From Pomphorhynchus laevis (Eukaryota > Acanthocephala > Palaeacanthocephala > Echinorhynchida > Pomphorhynchidae), in assembly GCA_012934845.2 (NCBI GenBank), contig WNNJ02003591.1:20266-84265 (forward strand): a DNA stretch of 64,000 bases, read 5' to 3'. Position numbers and translations under genes: made by a program. Positions 1 to 10,142 of this stretch are shown one piece after another; position 1 is the stretch's first letter; each line of letters begins with the position of its first letter. The notes beneath the pieces were generated by a model. That model ran no database searches, was not told the DNA's origin, and was given only the letters and a program-made list of their open reading frames with translations.

Positions 1-525
1 GCCATCGTCGAAATTTACTGAGTTGTATTTATTTTAAATCAATGCACAAGAATCAATACCAGCAAAAAGGAAGCAAAAATATCAGTACTTTAGATTTCAA
101 TAGTATCTTGGAAAGTACATTTTTACAAATTAAAAAGTTTTAAAATCAAATTATTTTAAATAATTTGAAAAACAAATATATAAATAATTTAATAATAAAT
201 ATTATGTGTTACATAAATAGACATCGCAAAAACATACTATTTATTAAACATTAAAAAGATCATTTGACTGACAAAAATTATGGCGCAACGCTTAATGCAG
301 TGAGCTGTTGATTTAACAATGCCAAATCGACATTTCCAATTTAAACGCAACTCAATATGAACAAAGTACGGGCATGATAATACCAGCCGTCAAAAAACAG
401 CTTAGAAACGCACAACCGCAAAAACAAAACTAACAATTGTACATAAGAAAATCATTTATTTTATATTATTTTAAAACTAACAACAACGTTATGGAAAATT
501 AAATAAACTTTAAAATGATGTCCAG
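1..525. other. Presumed MED13 intron sequence
   Basis: AT-rich sequence upstream of the MED13 terminal exon with no convincing coding block. By its position it is probably the last MED13 intron. Positions about 484-543 hold a 60-bp segment found again inside both arms of the large inverted repeat (about 2370-2430 and, reversed, about 8962-9022). Confidence 0.45.
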
Positions 526-592
526 AGACTGATAATAAATTATAAATTTATTATCAGTCTAAACAGGAAATTAAATTTATAATTTCCTGTTT
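526..592. repeat. Two abutting perfect hairpins
   Basis: Positions 526-560 form a perfect 16-bp stem with a 3-base loop. Positions 561-592 form a second perfect 13-bp stem. The two stems are unrelated in sequence and lie back to back. The left arm of the first hairpin is the end of the 60-bp segment shared with the inverted-repeat arms. This suggests snap-back synthesis at a break point, which is inference. Confidence 0.7.
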
Positions 593-750
593 CGTATTCT
601 TTGAAAAGTTTAAAATGTTGTTGTGCTTTATTTAATAGCTTAAAAAGATATTTTTTTATCAAAAATAATATTGTATTATTTTTCTGCGTTTGAATTAATT
701 GATCGAATTTAAATAGCTATCTTGATTCAAATGCTATTTTTTCGTTTAAG

Positions 751-919
751 ATATGTACTTGAGCAGTTTCATCGTTTGTCATGGCTCGTTCTAGACGAAG
801 AGCATCAAGACCGTCATTCCTGCCTACCTGTGAATATGGATATTCTTCTGCAACTGTACAGATCACTCGAAGCCCTTTCAACAACAATTAATAATAGCAG
901 TTCCAATGAAACTGAATAA
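751..919 (+). CDS. MED13: Mediator complex subunit 13, last exon
   Basis: This is the C-terminal exon of MED13, the large subunit that links the CDK8-cyclin C-MED12 kinase module to core Mediator in the nucleus. The reading frame gives [12 protein letters not shown], then [10 protein letters not shown], then [11 protein letters not shown]. This matches the well-conserved end of animal MED13 as I recall it (VLEQY..LSWL..D...QDR.SCLP....L.QLY). A pyrimidine-rich tract ending in AAG supports an acceptor at 749-750; the first exon base would then be a third codon position. The stop is at 917-919 and an AATAAA overlaps it. The tail after the conserved motif (..[12 protein letters not shown]) is longer than in vertebrates. 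Earlier exons lie outside the window. The only other reading is a chance ORF, which the motif match argues against. Confidence 0.75.
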
Positions 920-1184
920 ATTTGCATATGCATTTGATGTACATTTGATGTAAATACAATCGGATGCAAAGTTGTTCATTCTGATAACTTTAAATAGAAG
1001 TATTAATCTCCTGTCAATTTTACTACTTTAGCGTGTGTACTCCATTTAAATTATAAATACAATTTTATCTCTATTATAAATCAATAATATCTCTATTATA
1101 AATCAATAATCAATTATCTACTGAACGTAGGCCTTAATTATATAGGAAGTGTAAATAAGTGTTTATTATTAAAAGCGAAGTCAT
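920..1184. other. MED13 3' flank
   Basis: Probable 3' UTR and downstream flank of MED13: AT-rich, with a short local duplication (ATCTCTATTATAAATCAATA, about 1068-1108). No ORF of note. It ends at the outer edge of the left inverted-repeat arm. Confidence 0.4.
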
Positions 1185-1248
1185 GCGGTTTTAAGTAAAA
1201 ATATCTTGTACTTTCTTTATAATGTGCTTATCATGATTACATAAAAAA

Positions 1249-1380
1249 TTAAAAAGCATTTGGCCAAGGGTCAATTTCATTTAATAACCACATGTTGTGA
1301 TTTTTATTCCCTTCGTATGACCTTTTATATAAATCATTTTGCGGAAACCATTGTCTAGCATATCGTCTTGATTCAGCCAT
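1249..1380 (-). CDS. 43-codon small ORF, left-arm copy
   Basis: Exact mirror of the ORF at 10011-10142. It starts ATG GCT GAA TCA and ends ..DPWPNAF. It is rich in W, P and N, unlike random AT-rich ORFs. I do not recognise the product. It may be a real microprotein, a terminal exon, or chance. Both copies are open, but as the arms are near-identical this says nothing about selection. Confidence 0.25.
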   Translation of the reverse strand: MAESRRYARQWFPQNDLYKRSYEGNKNHNMWLLNEIDPWPNAF

Positions 1381-1402
1381 AATAAATTACTATTTGTAAA
1401 GT

Positions 1403-1559
1403 AGTAAGCAGAAATAATTTTTAAGACGTTTCGCCCAGTCGGTCTTTTTCAATTGTAACTTTTTCACTTGAACACATAAAAAAGTTATAAGTGTTCAAGT
1501 ACATTACAATTGAAAAAGCCCGACTGGACGAAACGTCTTAAAAATCATTTCTGCTTACT
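1403..1559. repeat. Palindromic PLE-type terminus in left arm
   Basis: A long imperfect palindrome. It begins AGTAAGCAGAAAT and ends with the reverse complement of that sequence. Each half contains a GACGTTTCG/CGAAACGTC block beside a CCCGACTGG stem-loop. GAAAC-GTC next to a short GC-rich stem is the 3' half of the minimal hammerhead ribozymes known from PLE termini, but the CTGANGA box is decayed (TTGAAAA). A mirror copy lies at about 9832-9988. Confidence 0.5.
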
Positions 1560-1809
1560 AGTTTAGATATATATACAACTAAAGCTTTGTTAGTCTAGTT
1601 TTGCCATAACTTAAATGATTTTTAAGCAAACTTTTAAGCGCGAACATTTACTGGTCAAATTATCCTCGTAGGAGCATAACTCCAGAATATACGTGAGTTT
1701 GCATGTACGATCTACGCGTAATACGTTGCTTTTTTAGTCGATTTCTTAATTTTAATGTTCTATATTCCAAATACTCGCAGAGGATATATATTTTTATTTT
1801 TTTTTAATT

Positions 1810-2010
1810 TTATTTTTTACAATTTTGATCATTAAGATTTCGTCGAAATTCTTTAGTCACATTTAATATTTTGTTAGTACAACTACAATAATCTTTTGAA
1901 TAAAGATGACTAAATAAATGGGTATTTTTATTTTTCAACAGTTTATTCATAACGTGTTGTAATTGTATTAAATCCATAATACCGAAGGAAATAGTAATAG
2001 TCGAAGGCAA
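1810..2010 (-). CDS. 66-codon hypothetical ORF, left-arm copy
   Basis: Identical to the ORF at 9381-9581 on the other strand. The frame starts at TTG; the first ATG is 11 codons in. The product is basic and N/K-rich with the sequence CSC near the middle. No family recognised. It may be non-functional; it is listed because it is the longest ORF in the duplicated arm. Confidence 0.2.
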   Translation of the reverse strand: MPSTITISFGIMDLIQLQHVMNKLLKNKNTHLFSHLYSKDYCSCTNKILNVTKEFRRNLNDQNCKK

Positions 2011-3599
2011 TTTGAAAAATATTAATTTTACTTTAAAGATTTAATATTCTTTTAATTAATCTGAAACTACCCATTATGGATTTCGATTTTAACGACTTTG
2101 TTTGTATTAATTTTAATGAAAGATTAAAATTAACTGCATAGGAACTAAAAAATAACATTTTAGGTAATAAAAATAGATTTCTACTTCACGAAAACATAAA
2201 TATTAAATTACTCACTTAAGAGAATAAACACATGAGTTTGCATTAATATGCTGCGTGTTCCGAAAGATATATTTTAAGTTCTGTAAAAATTATATCGATA
2301 ACATGATAGTAATTGAATTGGCATATATATAAAATCCCTGCTGAACGACCGCAAAACAAAACTAACTACAACGTTATGGAAAATTAAATAAACTTTAAAA
2401 TGATGTCCAGAGACTGATAATAAATTATACAAAATTGATAAGGTTATTTCACATTTAGAATTTATTTTTCAAGCGACGCTTATGTTCAGAGTTATTCCAA
2501 ATTTACGAAAATTCTTATTAATAAAGTTTTAGAGTTAAAAATTAGATTTTAGCAGCTGAAGTGTGTAGCTGCTTATGAAAAATAACTTTATCATAAAGGA
2601 TTGTCATAAACAGTTGTGCAATCCCTGATCCCTGTTCTGAGGATTTTCAAAAAATTATAAAGGCATGTCATGATTTTATGAAGTTATAACAAAACAAATT
2701 ATATTTATTTTTTATTTTTGCAGTTATTTGACTATACTATGAAGCAAACTATCTTTTAATAAAATTTAATAACGTATTATATAAATCGCATCAAAAAAGG
2801 AATAATATTTTAATTTTTCAATGCACATAGCAGAAGATAGAGCAAGAATACCTAATTTTAGTCTGGAAAATTTCGAATGCAATAATGGATTAGTTAATTT
2901 AATTGAAAATACTTTGGATTTAAAAAAGGTTAATTGATACTGTATTATAAACCATCATATTTTAATACAATTTTTAATCAATAAATCCGCGTAAGCATAA
3001 TGTTTTTTAAATGAATGAACGAGTATTATTAATACAGAGATATACTGAATAGAATAGACAGTATTAATGCTACTTGTGCAAAGTGCATAAAAAAATAATT
3101 ATATTTTACTTTAGGAGCAGAATCAGCAAAATATCAAATAAATATATTGTTTAAAAAGATTAAGTTTCTTAAAATAAATATTTTATAAAAAAAAATTAAT
3201 TATAAAAATTTGACTAGATTGCATGTAAATATATTTATTTCTATCTCATTTAACATTTTTCTAGTAATACGATCCGGTGAATCAATCTTATCTTTATTCT
3301 CTTTGAAAATATTAACCGCTTAGGGTATTTTGTAGATCAGCATTTTACACTTTTTATCTAAATTTTAGTTTTGTTTAATTAGTAGTTGCCTAAGGATATT
3401 GTGTATTTACTTACATTGAATGACAATATTGTGAATTGCCACTGTATTCTTGACTGGTTTAGACACAATATAACCAGATATTACAGCAAATTCTTAAGTC
3501 ATCTTTCAATTCAGTGTAAACAGCTATCAATAGGCGATATATTATATGAAAAATTGGTGTTTCTTGTAAATTTAAATACCATCGTAATGATGTAAGTTT

Positions 3600-3960
3600 A
3601 TAATATTGGTATAAACTTCGTCCACTCAGAATTGATGAGGTGTTGAACGGGGTTATGAAGCTCGATCCCTTTGCATATTCGGGACTGGACAATATTGCCC
3701 CCTTACTTGTCAAAACCTCAGCGAACGTACTGTGTAATAATTTAGTTGCTTTTCATATATAGCTTGGACACATCTTAGATTCCTGATAGTTTGAAATGTT
3801 TAATTGTGGTGCCCATTTTCAAAAAGCATCATGCAAGCTTTTATGTGGACTTTCGGCCAATCAGTTTGACCAGTGTATTGTAAAACTCTTAGAAAGACTT
3901 GCACAGTCGGAATTAACTTCTTTACGCCGAATCCAGTTCTGGATCCAACGAGTTAAGCTA
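3600..3960 (+). mobile_element. CR1-like LINE remnant
   Basis: A decayed piece of reverse transcriptase from a CR1-like LINE. In shifting frames it reads LRIDEVLNGVMKLDPFAYSGLDNIAP, then ..HFQKASCK.., then the equivalent of a YRPISLTS...K.LE block. That is the order of the fingers region of CR1-like RT. Several frame changes; both ends lost. It lies in the spacer of the inverted repeat. Confidence 0.5.
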
Positions 3961-4274
3961 ACAAATTAGCAACAAACTCTGCTGATTAGATAAGGATGGT
4001 CTGCACATCAAATGTTCAGGTTCGAGAACAAAAGCCTCAGACGTTTAAGCAACGTATCGGAAATGCATTCTTTTACTGTCACACAGGCACCCGAAACGAC
4101 CAGTGGGCACCTCATTCTACTGATGATTGTTGCCGACCAAGACGTTCCCAACCATCCAGCAGTCATCGTCAGTCGGATGAAGTGGTTAGGTTGCTTTCGA
4201 CTTCTTTAGTGATAACAGTAAATACACCAGCGTGTGTTAAGGTGCTTATGGACGCGATTATTGAAGTAACGGTA

Positions 4275-4299
4275 CTGATGAGCTTCGTTAGAGCGAAAC
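4275..4299 (+). ncRNA. Hammerhead ribozyme core candidate
   Basis: CTGATGA (4275-4281), then a small stem-loop (GCTT, loop, AGAGC), then GAAAC (4295-4299). This is the full 3' catalytic core of a hammerhead ribozyme: the CUGAUGA box, stem II and the GAAA box. A GCGT about 45 bases upstream could pair with ACGC after the GAA to make stem III, but a G rather than A/C/U would then sit at the cleavage site. Activity is therefore doubtful. Flanks at 3980-4340 are more GC-rich than the surroundings. Confidence 0.45.
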
Positions 4300-5089
4300 G
4301 CATCTACTGTTGTTGAAGTTTGTCGTCACACATAGGATTACTGGGCATACATAGCAACTTTTAATATCGGGAGAATAATTTGAAAAGCAGTTGAAATTGT
4401 GAAGGAATTGAGGTAAATTCCATTAAATGTCGTATTTAATTCCTTTTAATTAACAATTTAATAAGTTTATCAAATTCCCATTAAGTTTGTTTTGCTGGTT
4501 CATTCAAAAGCATTAACCGTTTACATTTTATATTTTGATTTATTCTTATCCAAAACTGTATAGTAAAACTTATATTAAAGTATTCAAACGTGACAGTATT
4601 TATGCTAATCAATAAAAACTAATTTTGTATGGTTCTTCATTTGCCGGCATGGTAGACACCAAATGAAGTAGTACACTAATGGAGTAGTTCGACATACTAT
4701 CATAAGCGCCCTAATCAATTTCGGTTAATTTTTCTAAAATAATTAAGATTTGACATTAAAAGCAGTTAAAATTATTTTTTTGTGAATTCTACGTTTTATC
4801 TCTTTATACGGCAAATGAGGTATTAACAAACAGTTATAATGGCTGATGATCAGTCATTAATTCAAATAATCTGGATGAGATTGCTTTTAAAATATATTTA
4901 ATAATTGTTGGGTGGCCGTTTAGGATATCCCATTGCAGTCAACATTGGCTAGTATCTTTTACAGATAAGTCATAATAACGACGGAATAATAAAGTCTCGC
5001 CATAGAATGGCCATAAAATGAACGCAGATTGCATTTAATCCTTGACTGGTTAAATGACTTGTGTAAGTCATTTATCAACTAATTGTATA

Positions 5090-5279
5090 ATAATTATTGG
5101 AGCAGGATCAAAGAAAATAATAAATTATTTTTGATATTTCGCTAACTTCTGTTAGCATCTTCATAAAATTACAGGTAATTTTCAGATGCTAATTTTTTCC
5201 ATCTTCAAGTAATTTTCTGAAGATGCTAACAGAAGTTAGCGAAATACCGCTTTTCTTTGATCCAGCTCCAATAATTATT
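5090..5279. repeat. PLE-type palindrome with two hammerhead cores
   Basis: A near-palindrome whose outer arms read ATAATTATTGGAGC and GCTCCAATAATTATT. The right half carries CTGAAGA (5217-5223), a perfect stem-loop (TGCTAAC AGAA GTTAGC) and GAAA (5241-5244), fitting the hammerhead consensus CUGANGA-stem II-GAAA. The left half carries the same on the minus strand (5133-5166), with ATGAAGA in place of CTGAAGA but a better GAAATATC end. The same palindrome type occurs at 58945-59112. Confidence 0.65.
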
Positions 5280-5389
5280 TATCAATAGTGGATCATTATC
5301 AACTATTTAAAATTAATTGTATATTTAATTATTTAAATATTTTATTTAGGTATATTGCCAGCAAAATACTTTTAAAATTAACAGTTATA

Positions 5390-5562
5390 TTTAACGTTAA
5401 CATCGTTATATTTAACGATAACATCGTTAAACGATATGCTAAACATAAACGATATGAATATAAACGATATGATATAAACGATATGCTAAACGTTTAACAT
5501 CGTTAAACGTTATGCTAAACGATAACATCGTTTAGCATCGTTATATTTAACGATGCTTTGTG
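5390..5562. repeat. Interspersed AACGATAT / GTTTAGCATCGTT repeats
   Basis: A cluster of short direct and inverted repeats of AAACGATATG and its complement around an AT-rich core, able to form many alternative hairpins. The 69-codon ORF over it is a by-product of the repeat. Confidence 0.6.
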
Positions 5563-5869
5563 ATTTACACTTTTAGTAAACGTGATTGTTGTAAATTAAA
5601 AAGACTTCACTTCCACGAAAAATCAATATTCAAAGATTTTACCAAAACATCGTAAATTTCTTTGTTTTTAGTTAATTATTGAACGAATTGGCAATAATTA
5701 AATAATACGCGATATTTAGCATTTATGCAAAGATAGAATAGATTTTCCAAAAATATTTTTTGAATTGGAATAAATTGTACCTTTATGCTAGCCAACTTAT
5801 ATGCTTGAAATATGAATTAATACATAAATATGCAAAATATAAATCAAAATTATGTAAAAATATCAAATA

Positions 5870-6350
5870 TGTTAATAATCGTTTTTATTGATGTTAATTT
5901 AGTGTTTATATCAAGATATATACTTTATTTATCATAAATATTAGTTTTATTAAGAATAAGGCTACCTGTATAAATTTGTTCAGTTATTTAATAAAAATTA
6001 TTAGAGTCAAATACACATATATCATAAATATACCTAAACATATATTTTATATCTTTATATAATTTACATTTATTCTTTAGTTTTGAAGCAATTCAAATAA
6101 AATAAAGCTTAAAAATAAGTCAGCTATAATTGGGTAACTATTACCTCCCATTAGAGACTTCTATTAATTCAATTTTATCCATATAATTTTATTAACTTGA
6201 TGGCTGAAATTTCGTTAATTACTTTAAGTATTTTCTTCACATAAACAGAAAGAGGTTTTAATGTACATTTTAAAGCACTGCATATGAACCTTGGTTTTAC
6301 TAAATTTTTATGTAATTTTGGATTCCAATATAATAGAAGTATAGTTTTAT
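5870..6350 (-). mobile_element. Decayed Naiad-like PLE fragment
   Basis: Minus-strand reverse transcriptase remnants matching the PLE family at 53-58 kb: blocks corresponding to SQISEQIYP, the FRYIDDI region, and GGNS.PIIADLF, all degraded. It sits next to a second fragment (6540-7730) in the same orientation, suggesting an old tandem insertion. Many breaks. Confidence 0.6.
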
Positions 6351-6539
6351 TATAAATATAAAAATATAATTGATGAAAATCTGTTTCCTACCAAATAGTT
6401 TTTGATAAAGTAGACAACTATCAAATTGTAAATAACTACAATGAATGATCAGATTCTAAATCCTCACCGATCGGCAACGACGGTGACGATTATATTTCAA
6501 AATATAATTTGAAATATAAATATTTTATTTTTATCATAT

Positions 6540-7730
6540 AATATATAAATATATATTTGATTGATGTTATATGTTATATATATTTAATTGATGTTAATTT
6601 AATGTTCATATCTAGATATATACCGTCTTTATCACCAAATACAGATATATCATCAATATATCCGAACATAAATTTTATATTTATTATTAATAATGGTTTT
6701 ATTAAGAATAAGGCTTTCTGGATAAATTTGTTCACTAATTGAATAAAAATTATTAGAATTAAATACACATATATCATCAATGTATCGAAACATATATTTC
6801 ATATCTTTATATAATTTAGATTTATTTTTTACACAGTTATGAACAAATTCATATTCTATAAAGCTTAAAAATAAGTCAGCTATAATTGGGCAACTATTAC
6901 CTCCCATTATGATACCTTTTACGTGTCTAAATATAGATGCACCTACTTTTAAATAATTTCGATTTATCAAAATAATTAAGGGTTCTATTAATTCAATTTT
7001 ATCCATATAAAGAATATTGATGAATTTTTGCTAGATAGGCTAAATATTATAAATGTATATTTCAAAATAAGATTTTAATTTTACGTAACGCCTTTAATAT
7101 CTACTAAACCTAGATTTGTATAAAGAGTACTAAAATCGTATGTATTTATATTTTGAAAATTTATTCCTTTTATCTGTTCTAAAAATTCTTTTGTAGAATT
7201 AATACTGAAATAGTGTTTTATACCAGTATTAATTTCGATTACCTTGCAATATTTTTTAAAGTGTGCTTTAATTACTTTAAGTATTTTATTCATATAGACA
7301 TAAAGTGGTTTTAATGTACATTTAAACGCACTACATATGAACCTAGGTTTTATTGGATTTTTATGTAATTTTGTATTCCAATATAATATGGGTATAGTTT
7401 TATTATCTGATTAATTAATTTTACTAACGCTTTTCTGTTAAATCTAGATTTGTATACATGACAAATTAATGTAACAAATTGTTTCTAAACTCAACTCACT
7501 ACGTTCATATGTTGGATTTACATTTAAATCATTAGAATTAACCTCTTTCATTAGTATAAGATAAAAAAGCTTTTTGCATATGAAGACAAAGTTATTACTA
7601 GCTTTATCAATAGTTGTTATTATATAGTTATCCTTTAATTTAGTAAGTTCTTTATACATATCTTTATTAATTTTATCTTTCCTTTATAATTGTTTGTTAT
7701 TTTCATTTTATTTTATCTAATAGATTCCAA
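6540..7730 (-). mobile_element. Decayed Naiad-like PLE reverse transcriptase
   Basis: Minus-strand PLE remnant. Reading 5' to 3' it shows KDNYIITTIDKASNNFVF, a spacer, YDFSTLYTNL (RT motif A), MDKIELIEP, KGIIMGGNSCPIIADLF (motif B region) and FRYIDDICVF (motif C). These are the RT blocks of Penelope-like elements, whose RT is sister to telomerase RT. It is broken and incomplete: there is no GIY-YIG part here. It lies in the spacer of the inverted repeat. Confidence 0.8.
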
Positions 7731-7964
7731 AGTTTAATGTGTTTTATAATCAACTTACTTATTATAATCAGATAACTTATTAAAACTCAGCTTACTAATC
7801 AGCTTCCTCAGCTCCTCGATAAGGGAGTAACAATTGTTTAAAGTTAACATATTTCTTTTTTCGTAATAATTTTTTATTATAATGAAAAAATATAAAAATT
7901 TATATTTTTCTTATTTAAGAAAAATATCATTTTATTCTTTTGATAGTATTTTCCTTAATTTGTC

Positions 7965-8070
7965 ATTTTCATAGGGTATTTATTATTATAGGGTATTTAA
8001 TCTTAGGGTATTTAATTATAATTATATTATAATATAATTATAATCATATTTAATTATAATTAAATACCCT
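7965..8070. repeat. TAGGGTATTTAAT repeats and hairpin at inner edge of right arm
   Basis: TAGGGTATTT occurs three times directly (about 7971, 7990 and 8006) and once inverted (about 8062-8071), with an (AATTATA)n core between. A long AT-rich hairpin abuts the inner end of the right arm. The left arm ends on the same TAGGGTATTT, so this motif marks the junction. Confidence 0.6.
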
Positions 8071-9380
8071 AAGCGGTTAATATTTTCAAAGAGAATAAAG
8101 ATAAGATTGATTCACCGGATCGTATTACTAGAAAAATGTTAAATGAGATAGAAATAAATATATTTACATGCAATCTAGTCAAATTTTTATAATTAATTTT
8201 TTTTTATAAAATATTTATTTTAAGAAACTTAATCTTTTTAAACAATATATTTATTTGATATTTTGCTGATTCTGCTCCTAAAGTAAAATATAATTATTTT
8301 TTTATGCACTTTGCACAAGTAGCATTAATACTGTCTATTCTATTCAGTATATCTCTGTATTAATAATACTCGTTCATTCATTTAAAAAACATTATGCTTA
8401 CGCGGATTTATTGATTAAAAATTGTATTAAAATATGATGGTTTATAATACAGTATCAATTAACCTTTTTTAAATCCAAAGTATTTTCAATTAAATTAACT
8501 AATCCATTATTGCATTCGAAATTTTCCAGACTAAAATTAGGTATTCTTGCTCTATCTTCTGCTATGTGCATTGAAAAATTAAAATATTATTCCTTTTTTG
8601 ATGCGATTTATATAATACGTTATTAAATTTTATTAAAAGATAGTTTGCTTCATAGTATAGTCAAATAACTGCAAAAATAAAAAATAAATATAATTTGTTT
8701 TGTTATAACTTCATAAAATCATGACATGCCTTTATAATTTTTTGAAAATCCTCAGAACAGGGATCAGGGATTGCACAACTGTTTATGACAATCCTTTATG
8801 ATAAAGTTATTTTTCATAAGCAGCTACACACTTCAGCTGCTAAAATCTAATTTTTAACTCTAAAACTTTATTAATAAGAATTTTCGTAAATTTGGAATAA
8901 CTCTGAACATAAGCGTCGCTTGAAAAATAAATTCTAAATGTGAAATAACCTTATCAATTTTGTATAATTTATTATCAGTCTCTGGACATCATTTTAAAGT
9001 TTATTTATTTTCCATAACGTTGTAGTTAGTTTTGTTTTGCGGTCGTTCAGCAGGGATTTTATATATATGCCAATTCAATTACTATCATGTTATCGATATA
9101 ATTTTTACAGAACTTAAAATATATCTTTCGGAACACGCAGCATATTAATGCAAACTCATGTGTTTATTCTCTTAAGTGAGTAATTTAATATTTATGTTTT
9201 CGTGAAGTAGAAATCTATTTTTATTACCTAAAATGTTATTTTTTAGTTCCTATGCAGTTAATTTTAATCTTTCATTAAAATTAATACAAACAAAGTCGTT
9301 AAAATCGAAATCCATAATGGGTAGTTTCAGATTAATTAAAAGAATATTAAATCTTTAAAGTAAAATTAATATTTTTCAAA

Positions 9381-9581
9381 TTGCCTTCGACTATTACTAT
9401 TTCCTTCGGTATTATGGATTTAATACAATTACAACACGTTATGAATAAACTGTTGAAAAATAAAAATACCCATTTATTTAGTCATCTTTATTCAAAAGAT
9501 TATTGTAGTTGTACTAACAAAATATTAAATGTGACTAAAGAATTTCGACGAAATCTTAATGATCAAAATTGTAAAAAATAA
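9381..9581 (+). CDS. 66-codon hypothetical ORF, right-arm copy
   Basis: Same ORF as 1810-2010, on the plus strand here, identical at the amino-acid level. Starts TTG CCT TCG; an internal ATG follows GGTATT. Basic, Asn/Lys-rich. No recognised family and no strong promoter or splice context. Confidence 0.2.
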   Translation: MPSTITISFGIMDLIQLQHVMNKLLKNKNTHLFSHLYSKDYCSCTNKILNVTKEFRRNLNDQNCKK

Positions 9582-10010
9582 AATTAAAAAAAAATAAAAA
9601 TATATATCCTCTGCGAGTATTTGGAATATAGAACATTAAAATTAAGAAATCGACTAAAAAAGCAACGTATTACGCGTAGATCGTACATGCAAACTCACGT
9701 ATATTCTGGAGTTATGCTCCTACGAGGATAATTTGACCAGTAAATGTTCGCGCTTAAAAGTTTGCTTAAAAATCATTTAAGTTATGGCAAAACTAGACTA
9801 ACAAAGCTTTAGTTGTATATATATCTAAACTAGTAAGCAGAAATGATTTTTAAGACGTTTCGTCCAGTCGGGCTTTTTCAATTGTAATGTACTTGAACAC
9901 TTATAACTTTTTTATGTGTTCAAGTGAAAAAGTTACAATTGAAAAAGACCGACTGGGCGAAACGTCTTAAAAATTATTTCTGCTTACTACTTTACAAATA
10001 GTAATTTATT

Positions 10011-10142
10011 ATGGCTGAATCAAGACGATATGCTAGACAATGGTTTCCGCAAAATGATTTATATAAAAGGTCATACGAAGGGAATAAAAATCACAACATG
10101 TGGTTATTAAATGAAATTGACCCTTGGCCAAATGCTTTTTAA
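10011..10142 (+). CDS. 43-codon small ORF, right-arm copy
   Basis: ATG at 10011, TAA at 10140-10142. The product has ARQWFPQNDLYKRSYEG in its first half and NMWLLNEIDPWPNAF at the end. A pyrimidine-rich stretch ending in AATAG lies just upstream and could be a splice acceptor, so this might be a terminal exon. It overlaps, in antisense, the region where the eS27 transcript should end. No family recognised. Confidence 0.3.
   Translation: MAESRRYARQWFPQNDLYKRSYEGNKNHNMWLLNEIDPWPNAF

Larger units (their letters stand above)
1185..3330 (+). repeat. Left arm of 2.15-kb inverted repeat
   Basis: This segment is the reverse complement of 8062-10206. The outer edge (GCGGTTTTAAGTAAAA at 1185) and inner edge (TTAACCGCTTAGGGTATTT ending at 3330) match exactly. 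The one difference I found is one extra base near 2383 (GGAAAATTAAAT here, GGAAAATAAAT in the right arm). The arm carries a reverse-oriented 43-codon ORF (1249-1380), a palindromic PLE-type terminus (about 1403-1559) and a reverse-oriented 66-codon ORF (1810-2010). No transposase or other known gene is visible. It could be a segmental inverted duplication, a giant foldback element, or an assembly artefact. Confidence 0.9.

Noticed and set aside
3996-4316. A 106-codon ORF in the inverted-repeat spacer
   Set aside because: No motif, overlapping alternative frames, and it covers the hammerhead-like core; a chance ORF in a GC-richer island is more likely.
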